This document shows, piece after piece, positions 6,099-11,704 of a stretch of 11,704 bases of DNA. Source of the DNA: a candidate division WWE3 bacterium RIFOXYC2_FULL_42_13 (lineage in GTDB: Bacteria; Patescibacteriota; WWE3; UBA101185; UBA10185); NCBI GenBank assembly GCA_001773255.1, contig MEWF01000007.1:13103-24806 (forward strand), written 5' to 3'. The notes under the pieces were generated by a model, which did no database searches, was not told the DNA's origin, and worked only from the letters and a program-made list of their open reading frames with translations. Each line of letters begins with the position of its first letter. Within the stretch, counting starts at the first letter, position 1. Position numbers and translations under genes: made by a program.

Positions 6099-6602
6099 TT
6101 ATAAGGCAACGGCTTGCACTATGACGTCTACGCTTTGCTGAGTGTACGAAGACGTAGAAGAAGGTATCGTAAGCTCGAGATCGAAATTTTGGGTGCCACT
6201 GGCTGCTACAGAAGCGGAAAGTGTTTGATAGTTAGTTGTCAACGCGGTGTAATTTGTCGGAGGGGTGGCACACGTAGAAGTACAGAATTTGTGCACGTAA
6301 ATATCGGAACCGGCCGTTCCTGCAAGAGTCCAGGCTGTACTGTTCTGTCCTTTTATATTTAACTGGGATGTGACGTTTCCGGCATTAGTTGCGGTTTGGG
6401 TATCGGAAAGTGCTACTGTGTTTTTGGAGCTTCCCAGGCTAGTTGTGCCGTACGTAACAGTACCGTCTGCTACGGTAACGGAGACGTTTTGAGCCGTGAC
6501 AGTAGCAGTAACTGATGCGGTTTCGGCAGCCCCTGTTCGGAAGCCCGAAAAAGCAAGACCTAAACCGACTAAGATTAATGTAGGCAGCAAAATCTTACGC
6601 AT
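6099..6602 (-). CDS. Small secreted WTL-domain (WxL-like) surface protein
   Basis: 167 residues. A signal peptide (hydrophobic core about 5-20, cleavage near 26-29) is followed by VTATVTAQ (31-38) and a Ser/Thr/Val-rich, beta-type domain that runs to the C-terminus. The domain contains VTYGT (49-53), SDTQTATNAGN (66-76), LNIKGQN (81-87), a Trp91-Thr92-Leu93 motif, NYQTL (124-128) and the terminal VQAVAL. Every one of these has a counterpart in the last 130 residues of the divergent 464-residue protein, so the two share a homologous domain. Two cysteines (107, 111) are unique to this copy. The W-T-L motif and the neighbouring DUF916-like gene recall small WxL proteins of Firmicutes, which attach non-covalently to the cell wall; the second, C-terminal WxL motif is missing. 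It is probably an abundant surface or fibre subunit. The ATG at 6600-6602 is the only reasonable start. Confidence 0.85.
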   Translation of the reverse strand: MRKILLPTLILVGLGLAFSGFRTGAAETASVTATVTAQNVSVTVADGTVTYGTTSLGSSKNTVALSDTQTATNAGNVTSQLNIKGQNSTAWTLAGTAGSDIYVHKFCTSTCATPPTNYTALTTNYQTLSASVAASGTQNFDLELTIPSSTSSYTQQSVDVIVQAVAL

Positions 6603-6610
6603 TTGTATAA

Positions 6611-6616
6611 ATTATA
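6611..6616 (-). promoter_or_regulatory. -10 element for the small WTL-domain gene (leaderless candidate)
   Basis: A perfect TATAAT on the minus strand ends 8 nt before the ATG at 6602, and the intervening bases hold no Shine-Dalgarno sequence. Transcription would start within a few nucleotides of the ATG. A weak -35, TTGTAG, lies 18 nt upstream. Confidence 0.55.
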
Positions 6617-6665
6617 TACATAAAAATAATTGCGCTACAATACTTTTTTATATATTTTGACGTAT

Positions 6666-6693
6666 TTGCCTATAAATGACATAGCCATATAAT
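6666..6693 (+). promoter_or_regulatory. Promoter of the 464-residue surface protein gene
   Basis: TTGCCT (6666-6671) and a perfect TATAAT (6688-6693) are 16 nt apart on the plus strand. Transcription would start near 6700, only about 8 nt before the ATG at 6708, so the mRNA would have almost no leader. A TTGACG at 6657-6662 is a better -35 sequence but is 25 nt from the -10. Confidence 0.5.
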
Positions 6694-6707
6694 GAAAGAA
6701 GTTTTCT

Positions 6708-8102
6708 ATGAGATTGAACTTATTTAAACTTACCTGCTTTTTACTGCTTCCGGTTGCCTATTTCTTGGCCACAGGGTATTTTCGCGAATCCTCTAACGGG
6801 AAAGTTAGTAGTATGACAGGAGTAGCCTATGCGGCGACAGCCGGGGCGAACAACTGTGCATCGGGAGCCAACGATACTTCAACAGGCTCAGTGGCTTGGA
6901 GTAACCCCGGCAACGCCTGCTCCACCGGTGCGAGTACTACAGCCGCAGGTCTTAAAAGCTCAATATTGTCCAATCATCTAAAAATTACTCAATTCGGATT
7001 TTCTGTGCCTACAGGGTCGGTAATACAAGGAATAAGCTTTTCCGTTACGAGAAGTACTACAGTAAACAAAGGTAACAAAGCGACAGACAATAGTGTAAGA
7101 ATTGTGAAAGGAGGAAGTATCGGAAGCACGGACAGGTCAGATGCTAATAACTGGGGGACAGCATCTGTGACCTATGGTTCTACATCTGACCTGTGGGGAG
7201 ATTCGTGGACTGCCGCAGACATAAATTCAACAGGATTTGGTATTGCAATATCAGGAAAAGGTACGGGTACAAACAGTGTGGATGGCACTATATCCGCGTA
7301 TGTTACAGCCACTGTTACTTACCAGGCACCCCCGAACTCTCCTTCTCAGAACCTGCCGTCAAATGGGTCTACGGGGGTTTCTATAACCCCGACCTTTACA
7401 ATGACGTCTACCGATCCGGAGGTCGACGCCCTTAATTACAAGGTTGAAATTTACTCGAATAGCGGATGTACCACGGTGGTTCAAACTAATGATCAATCGG
7501 CTAGCCAAACAGGTTGGACAGGTACCGACACTACCTGCGGTTCTCCCTCCCGAAATTGTTACAGTTCCGGAACTTCCGGTTCTTTTTTAACGCAGAGTGC
7601 TCTATCGGGGGCTACTCAATACTGGTGGAAAGCTTTTGCTAAAGATCCCGCCGGGTCTGACTACTATGTAGGTTCTTCGAGCTGCAATTCATTTACAACT
7701 ACTGTACCTGTATCGGTAGTTTTGACCACGTCCGGATTGGTTAGTTACGGAACGATATCGGCAAACTCAAGTAAATCCACCTCAGAGATTTCCCAGACGC
7801 AGACTGTTCAAAATGACTCGGGCAGTACGGAGAACTTGAATATAAAAACCTCGAACGCTACCGGGGGCACTACCTGGACTTTAGGGTCAGCGCCCGGAAA
7901 TAATATTTTCGTTTTTGAATTTAAGGCTACAGGAGACGCCGATTACACAAAATTTTCCGCTCCGGACAGTTATCAGACATTGGCTACCGGAGTAACTGCT
8001 TCCTCAACTAAAAATGTTGACCTCAGGATTACTACGCCAACCACGTCCTCCGATTATCAGCAGAAAACTGTCACCATAACCGTACAGGCAGTAGCACCAT
8101 AA
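6708..8102 (+). CDS. Large secreted multidomain surface protein with C-terminal WTL domain
   Basis: 464 residues in a modular layout. A long signal peptide (about 1-42, ending AYA) precedes three beta-rich regions. Residues about 44-206 resemble a beta-sandwich seen in secreted proteins (FGFSVPTGSVIQGI at 96-109, TYGSTSDLWG at 155-164, GFGIAI at 176-181). Residues about 208-333 look fibronectin-III/Ig-like (PSNGSTGVSITPTF at 217-230, QYWWKAFAKD at 304-313, several Cys). Residues about 335-464 are the WTL domain shared with the divergent 167-residue protein, with W390-T391-L392, SYQTL (421-425) and the same ending, VQAVAP. No sortase motif or C-terminal membrane helix is present, so retention would depend on the WTL domain or a partner such as the DUF916-like protein. 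The composition is Ser/Thr/Gly/Asn-rich, typical of surface proteins. The ATG is the first in frame after a stop. It parallels large WxL proteins, in which a WxL domain anchors variable N-terminal modules. Confidence 0.85.
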   Translation: MRLNLFKLTCFLLLPVAYFLATGYFRESSNGKVSSMTGVAYAATAGANNCASGANDTSTGSVAWSNPGNACSTGASTTAAGLKSSILSNHLKITQFGFSVPTGSVIQGISFSVTRSTTVNKGNKATDNSVRIVKGGSIGSTDRSDANNWGTASVTYGSTSDLWGDSWTAADINSTGFGIAISGKGTGTNSVDGTISAYVTATVTYQAPPNSPSQNLPSNGSTGVSITPTFTMTSTDPEVDALNYKVEIYSNSGCTTVVQTNDQSASQTGWTGTDTTCGSPSRNCYSSGTSGSFLTQSALSGATQYWWKAFAKDPAGSDYYVGSSSCNSFTTTVPVSVVLTTSGLVSYGTISANSSKSTSEISQTQTVQNDSGSTENLNIKTSNATGGTTWTLGSAPGNNIFVFEFKATGDADYTKFSAPDSYQTLATGVTASSTKNVDLRITTPTTSSDYQQKTVTITVQAVAP

Positions 8103-8106
8103 AAAG

Positions 8107-8127
8107 AAGTTTTTCTTCCGGAAACTT
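8107..8127. terminator. Hairpin between convergent genes, possible bidirectional terminator
   Basis: AAGTTT (8107-8112) and AAACTT (8122-8127) can pair, extended by two G-T pairs to an 8-bp stem with a 5-nt loop. On the minus strand the hairpin is followed by CTTTTT, an acceptable U-run; on the plus strand only ATTTAA follows. It fills most of the 37-nt gap between the 464-residue gene and the PsbP-like gene. The stem is AT-rich, so this is a modest call. Confidence 0.45.
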
Positions 8128-8139
8128 ATTTAACGCGGA

Positions 8140-9153
8140 TCACAAAAGTTTGAAAGTTCTTAACATTTCCTCGTAGACGCCCATATAAACATTTTTACTA
8201 TTTTCATCAGTAAATCTGTATCTCAGCGAATATCTCACTCCGTCCTTAATAAATTCTGTCATCACCGCATTCACGCCTTCGTAGCTGTATTCGTACCTAA
8301 TAGCATTTTGTTCTGCTACAATCGCGTCGGTCTTGTTAGGTATTTGTGAAGTAATAGGGTTTGATGCGAGCTCTTCGTTAATTGTAGGACTGTCGGATTT
8401 CTTTGTGTAAACGGCCAACTCTATTCCTGCTTCCAGAACGGCTTTGCCTTCGGATATTTTATAATCGGGACTGGTAACGCTGGTGCCGTTAACTACCCCG
8501 CTCACTTTCCAGCCTTTTGGGTAAGAAAAATCGTACGCGCTCCCCATCTCCGGGATAGTTGTTTCGACATCATCGCCAACCCGAACTTTTTGAAGAACAT
8601 CGAGCGTTTTTAATATTTTTTCTGCCACCCTCTTATTTGCTTCAGTTCCCTGAGAAACAGCGATTTTCAAAATACGCCCGTCGTGAAGAAGAGAATATAT
8701 GTAGCTGGGACGTTCGCCTTTTTGCTGAGCCTCGTATCCTTGCAACGGGCCTGCTGAGAATTCTCTAACATTAACGTAGTTCTCGGTGTCATCTTTTATT
8801 TCGGCAATATCTTCAAGGGTGATTTCCGGAAGATCGGGCTGATATAGCCCGTACATTTGAAAATCTCCCGTTGTCGGTTCTCCTTCATAACCGTAATTTT
8901 GAATATAAAAAGTGTAGGATTCCAGCTTTCCGGTACTTGCGTTAAAACCCGGAGATTTTATAACGTGCAGATTTTTCGGAACCTTTAAGGATATGCCAAG
9001 CTCGCCAAAAACATATTCTTCTTCAGAGCTTACGTTTTCATCCACCCGTTCAACAGACGATGAGTCTTCGCGTAACGATAATCTTATATAAAAATAGATG
9101 GGTATTAGGACAAGTAAAACTGCCCCTATAATTATAAAAGGTATTTTTTTCAT
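8140..9153 (-). CDS. Membrane-anchored protein with two tandem PsbP-like domains
   Basis: 337 residues from the ATG at 9151-9153. An N-terminal signal-anchor helix (about 4-24) is followed by an acidic linker (29-47) and an extracytoplasmic part that appears to contain two copies of one fold. Copy 1 (about 48-187) and copy 2 (about 206-337) both open with an aromatic-rich beta segment (YVFGELGISLKVPKNL; YDFSYPKGWKV), both contain an Ile/Arg-Tyr-Tyr/Ser strand late on (SYIYSLLHDGR; VRYSLRYRF), and both end in a Leu-rich helix (EKILKTLDVL; EEMLRTFKLL). This layout suits the PsbP/Mog1 fold, known in many non-photosynthetic surface proteins as a generic module; that assignment is inference. An in-frame TTG at 9193-9195 would add 14 residues, but the ATG gives a cleaner signal anchor and has a -10 element directly before it. 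Function unknown. Confidence 0.75.
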   Translation of the reverse strand: MKKIPFIIIGAVLLVLIPIYFYIRLSLREDSSSVERVDENVSSEEEYVFGELGISLKVPKNLHVIKSPGFNASTGKLESYTFYIQNYGYEGEPTTGDFQMYGLYQPDLPEITLEDIAEIKDDTENYVNVREFSAGPLQGYEAQQKGERPSYIYSLLHDGRILKIAVSQGTEANKRVAEKILKTLDVLQKVRVGDDVETTIPEMGSAYDFSYPKGWKVSGVVNGTSVTSPDYKISEGKAVLEAGIELAVYTKKSDSPTINEELASNPITSQIPNKTDAIVAEQNAIRYEYSYEGVNAVMTEFIKDGVRYSLRYRFTDENSKNVYMGVYEEMLRTFKLL

Positions 9154-9159
9154 GGGATG

Positions 9160-9165
9160 AGTATA
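9160..9165 (-). promoter_or_regulatory. -10 element, leaderless candidate, PsbP-like gene
   Basis: TATACT on the minus strand ends 6 nt before the ATG at 9153, so transcription would begin at the start codon. There is no Shine-Dalgarno sequence; CATCCC lies between. The element supports the ATG over the upstream TTG as the start. Confidence 0.5.
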
Positions 9166-9206
9166 TAAAATGAAGGACGGTTTGGCTAATGACAAACTTC
9201 CGGCGT

Positions 9207-9902
9207 TTACTCGGATTTTAGCATCATTACTTCCTCTTTGGTCAGTGGTCTGGATGAGCCGATTTTTAGATTTCCCAGTTTTATCGGGCCGATCTCAGTT
9301 CTGTGGAGTGTCAGAACGGTAAGTCCTACACTTTTGCACATCTCCCTTAGCTGCCTTTTCATTCCCTGAAAGATAGTGATCATGAACGAGTTATACCCGA
9401 TACGTTCAGCATCAGCGGGGAGGGTCTTTTTGCTGTAAATGGAAACACCGGCAGAAAGTTTTTCTAACTGACCGTCAGTGACCGGTTCTTCGGTCGTAAC
9501 CTCGTAAACTTTCGGAAGATGATATCTGGGATGCGTGAGCTTGAGGGCAAGGTCTCCATCGTTTGTTAACAAAATTAAGCCCGTGCTATTTTGGTCCAGT
9601 CTTCCTATGGGAAAGAGTTGGTGATCTGATCTGACCATATCTACGACATTTTTTCTGCCGAACTCATCTTTGGCCGTGGATATCACCCCCAGCGGTTTAT
9701 TTACAGCGTAGTATTCAAATTTATTATCGGGGGTCAGTTGCTCGCCTTTATAGGTAACAATATCTTTTTCGATGTTGACCGTGTCCCCGAGTTTCGCCGG
9801 CCGACCGTTTATCCGCACCCCGCCGCTTAGGAGTAGTTCATCACTTTTTCTGCGTGACGCTACACCGCAAAGTGCCAGGTATTTGTTTATTCTGACTTCC
9901 AT
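9207..9902 (-). CDS. rluB: rRNA pseudouridine synthase, RsuA/RluB family
   Basis: 231 residues, the usual length for the family. An S4 RNA-binding domain (about 3-47, RINKYLALCGVASRRKSDE) precedes the catalytic domain. The catalytic motif GRLDQNSTGLILLTNDG (100-116) contains the active-site Asp103, and the downstream KRQLREM (181-187) is the second family signature. These enzymes convert a specific uridine in rRNA to pseudouridine: RsuA acts on 16S rRNA, RluB, RluE and RluF on 23S. The symbol is the most likely choice for a non-proteobacterial single copy, but the target cannot be told from sequence alone. The ATG at 9900-9902 is preceded by an extended -10 and no Shine-Dalgarno sequence. It is followed at a short distance by the PsbP-like gene, which has its own likely promoter. 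Cytoplasmic. Confidence 0.95.
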   Translation of the reverse strand: MEVRINKYLALCGVASRRKSDELLLSGGVRINGRPAKLGDTVNIEKDIVTYKGEQLTPDNKFEYYAVNKPLGVISTAKDEFGRKNVVDMVRSDHQLFPIGRLDQNSTGLILLTNDGDLALKLTHPRYHLPKVYEVTTEEPVTDGQLEKLSAGVSIYSKKTLPADAERIGYNSFMITIFQGMKRQLREMCKSVGLTVLTLHRTEIGPIKLGNLKIGSSRPLTKEEVMMLKSE

Positions 9903-9909
9903 AACCTAC

Positions 9910-9918
9910 ATTGTACCA
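9910..9918 (-). promoter_or_regulatory. Extended -10 promoter, leaderless candidate, pseudouridine synthase gene
   Basis: TGGTACAAT on the minus strand is a TGn extended -10 with 5 of 6 hexamer matches. It ends 7 nt before the ATG at 9902. There is no obvious -35 and no Shine-Dalgarno sequence. Confidence 0.55.
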
Positions 9919-9980
9919 GTTGCCGGGATATGAGACTGTAAAACTTCGCCGTTAAATATATTTTTTATTATCTATTTATG

Positions 9981-9989
9981 TGAGAAAAT
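9981..9989 (+). promoter_or_regulatory. Weak extended -10 before the methyltransferase gene
   Basis: TGAGAAAAT ends 6 nt before the GTG at 9996: a TGn element plus a hexamer matching TATAAT at 4 of 6. There is no Shine-Dalgarno sequence. Low confidence alone, but its position agrees with other starts in the window. Confidence 0.3.
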
Positions 9990-9995
9990 GAGAAC

Positions 9996-10742
9996 GTGAC
10001 ATCTACAGAGATTGAAAAAATGGCAAATATGGAAAACGAATACTGGTGGCATATCGGCAAAAGACACCTTGTTAAATCACTGATCGAACGGCACTTCGGG
10101 AACAAGAACGATCTTAATATACTTGATGTAGGCTGTGGTACCGGTGCGCTGGTTCAGTTTTTAGCCGGGTTCGGGGACATTACGGGTTTTGACGTGTCGC
10201 CGGACGCAATTGAATTTTGCAAAAGCAAAGGATTAAAAAATGTTTTCGTTCAGGACGTTTCTAAGCTTGAGGAAAAGAAGCATGCCCTAAAATTTAACCT
10301 CATTCTCGCCCTGGATGTCCTCGAACATGTGCAGGACGATGTAATGGTCATGCAAAAGATTCGTGAAATGCTAAAAGATGACGGACTGTTTTTTGTGAAT
10401 GTACCGGCACATAAATTTTTGTGGAGTGAGCACGACGAAGCTCTTGAACATAAACGACGATATCATCGGTTGGAACTAACCAAAAAACTTAATGACGCGG
10501 GTTTTGAAATCGTCTCAAATTCTTATTTTGTCACTATCATCTCGCCGTTAATAATTTTGTACAGAGCGTGGGGAAATATTTTCGGTAAGTCCGCGTATCC
10601 CAAGACATCGTACGTGTTGTTACCGAAAAAGTTGAACGATTTTTTTGTCACACTGCTGAAGATCGAGACCAGGCTCTTGTTAAAAACATTTATACCGTTC
10701 GGTGTTACTTTAAACGTGGTGGCAAAGAAGAATAAAAGCTAG
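9996..10742 (+). CDS. Class I SAM-dependent methyltransferase
   Basis: 248 residues. Motif I LDVGCGTG (43-50) binds S-adenosylmethionine, Asp66 in ITGFDVSP fits the ribose-binding acidic residue, and LDVLEHV (106-112) is the motif typical of Methyltransf_11/UbiE-like enzymes. An N-terminal ENEYWWHIGKR segment (13-23) occurs in a subgroup often found among glycan and lipid biosynthesis genes. A hydrophobic stretch near the C-terminus (about 178-197, FVTIISPLIILYRAWGNIF) may bring it to the membrane or contact a lipid substrate. The GTG start keeps the conserved region upstream of the WW motif; an ATG at 10020 is an alternative. A weak extended -10-like TGAGAAAAT ends 6 nt before the GTG. The gene is divergent from the pseudouridine synthase and convergent, with a 15-nt gap, with the membrane protein gene. 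The substrate is unknown. Confidence 0.88.
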   Translation: MTSTEIEKMANMENEYWWHIGKRHLVKSLIERHFGNKNDLNILDVGCGTGALVQFLAGFGDITGFDVSPDAIEFCKSKGLKNVFVQDVSKLEEKKHALKFNLILALDVLEHVQDDVMVMQKIREMLKDDGLFFVNVPAHKFLWSEHDEALEHKRRYHRLELTKKLNDAGFEIVSNSYFVTIISPLIILYRAWGNIFGKSAYPKTSYVLLPKKLNDFFVTLLKIETRLLLKTFIPFGVTLNVVAKKNKS

Positions 10743-10757
10743 GTTGTGCACGTCGGA

Positions 10758-11704
10758 TTATTGCTGCAGTCCAATCTCCCGGATAATAAAATTAGGGTAA
10801 CCGATGTTCACCGGCCATATAGGAACGTTTTTTGGTACCGGAAAAACATTTTTATTGGTGTTTTTGTTTAGAAGGTAGTGGGATTTGCCTACCGGGACGA
10901 GGATTTTCTCGTTGATTTTTTCTATTTTTCCGCCGGGGAATTCCAGCGTCATAGTCAGGGTTTTAAACTGCTCTTTGCTAGACATATTTTCAAACTCAAT
11001 GCGCCCGTTGTTTACGCAATAAAAAAGTGACACCTGGTCATAAAGACAATTTCCGGATACATAATAAAAGACATCTGTCGGTCTGTAAGATATTTTATTA
11101 GAAGAGGCGTAATTTCTTAGATCGTAGTAGCCGTATTCTTTTTTCTGATCCTGCAATGGGTTTGCGGCAAGTTCTTTTTCGATATCCGCAAGCTTTGTAG
11201 GTTCCAGTTCCTTTATGTTGACCAACATGCCGGTGAATCCTTCGCCAATTATTTTTTTCAGAAAGTCTTTTGTTTCAAGTCGGTTGGTCTGATGTTGCCA
11301 AAAATTTGCTGCACGCCATTTTTCCGCTCCGGTGCTCCACTTTATGTTATCGGTAAGAAGAGCAACACGCATTAATTTTTTGTCTACTCCCTCCGGGTAT
11401 TGTCCGAGCGGCAGTGTATATATCTTGGCGTTCTCCCCTGCTCTACTTTCTATCTCATCTGCATACTTCACCAATACTTGGTATTCCTCCGGTTCTTTAA
11501 TGAAATTTTGCATCACACCCAAAGAGACCTGGTCGAAAAGTGCTAAGGGAAGAATTAACCAGGCACCCCACACGCTTACTTTTTGTAATTTTATCCTCTG
11601 AAGTATTAGTCCCACGGCAACGAGTGAAATAAAAGCAATGAAAACGCTTATTCTGTTCATGGATCTGAAGGTCGGATTTATATACGTAGAAATAATTGCG
11701 GCAA
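10758..11704 (-). CDS. Polytopic membrane protein, C-terminal part (5' end outside window)
   Basis: The frame stays open from the TAA at 10758-10760 to the window edge, so the ATG at 11660 is probably internal and the gene starts outside. The visible 314 residues begin with TYINPTFRSMNR and two hydrophobic helices (just after RSMNRI, and VSVWGAWLILPLALF), followed by about 230 residues of extracytoplasmic domain. In that domain the pattern YPEGVDKKLM ... IKWSTGAEKWR ... GMLVNIKEL resembles the C-terminal ectodomain of GT-C/YfhO-like bacterial membrane glycosyltransferases, in which a conserved Arg-x-x-x-Arg region precedes the last helices. That family call is by pattern only and moderately sure. 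If right, the enzyme would use polyprenyl-linked sugars on the outer face of the membrane. Convergent with the methyltransferase gene, with a 15-nt gap and no terminator visible. Confidence 0.7.
   Translation of the reverse strand, partial: AAIISTYINPTFRSMNRISVFIAFISLVAVGLILQRIKLQKVSVWGAWLILPLALFDQVSLGVMQNFIKEPEEYQVLVKYADEIESRAGENAKIYTLPLGQYPEGVDKKLMRVALLTDNIKWSTGAEKWRAANFWQHQTNRLETKDFLKKIIGEGFTGMLVNIKELEPTKLADIEKELAANPLQDQKKEYGYYDLRNYASSNKISYRPTDVFYYVSGNCLYDQVSLFYCVNNGRIEFENMSSKEQFKTLTMTLEFPGGKIEKINEKILVPVGKSHYLLNKNTNKNVFPVPKNVPIWPVNIGYPNFIIREIGLQQ

Noticed and set aside
7193..7435. Overlapping plus-strand ORF inside the 464-residue surface protein gene
   Set aside because: Its odd composition (many Arg, Tyr and Cys) is typical of a frame-shifted reading of a Ser/Thr-rich gene.
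6099..8102. TasA/camelysin or type IV pilin as the identity of the WTL-domain proteins
   Set aside because: No prepilin peptidase site or N-terminal pilin helix is present, and the mature N-termini do not match the TasA pattern; the WTL motif with a DUF916-like neighbour fits better.
1..11704. CRISPR array, transposase, toxin-antitoxin pair or phage genes
   Set aside because: I looked for regularly spaced repeats, transposase motifs, small paired toxin-antitoxin ORFs and phage structural genes and found none.

Overview
The window reads as bacterial chromosome, probably from a small-genome member of the Candidate Phyla Radiation (Patescibacteria). This is inferred from its style and not from a marker gene. 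Genes are short, tightly packed and often overlapping. Many encode small secreted or membrane-anchored proteins without known relatives, glycosyltransferases are frequent, and most starts lack a Shine-Dalgarno sequence. TGA, TAA and TAG all act as stops (TGA ends the genes at 2652 and 8140), which argues against the TGA=Gly code of Gracilibacteria and SR1.

Layout. Positions 1-2419 hold glycan-type genes: the 3' end of a GT4 glycosyltransferase (+), a Nudix-GT4 fusion protein (-) that converges on it with a 48-nt overlap, and an unrecognised 235-residue gene (-) coupled to the fusion by an 8-nt start/stop overlap. A tRNA-Pro(UGG) gene with encoded CCA lies at 2518-2594. Positions 2652-6602 carry five same-strand (-) genes, in transcription order: a small secreted WTL-domain protein, a membrane-anchored DUF916-like protein, a 96-residue secreted protein, a MacB/FtsX-type ABC permease, and TsaC fused in frame to a membrane-anchored domain of unknown function. 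A 105-nt divergent promoter region separates these from a 464-residue surface protein (+, 6708-8102). The C-terminal domain of that protein is a clear paralogue of the small secreted protein. Positions 8140-9902 (-) hold a membrane-anchored protein with two PsbP-like domains and an RsuA/RluB-type rRNA pseudouridine synthase. Positions 9996-10742 (+) encode a class I methyltransferase. The window ends in the 3' part of a polytopic membrane protein (-).

How the genes may work together. The most interesting block is 5136-8102. Two secreted proteins share a C-terminal beta-rich domain with a Trp-Thr-Leu motif and an identical terminal pattern, and sit beside a DUF916-like protein with a signal peptide, one extracellular domain, one transmembrane helix and a basic tail. 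This is the gene logic of Firmicutes WxL surface systems (small WxL, large WxL, WxL-interacting protein) in stripped-down form. A second theme is gene expression. At seven starts, including one internal to the TsaC fusion, an A/T-rich -10-like hexamer lies 6-8 nt before the start codon with no usable Shine-Dalgarno sequence, which suggests leaderless transcripts. The gene at 2419 is the contrast, with a -35/-10 promoter, a leader of about 50 nt, a hairpin and a strong AAAGGAG.
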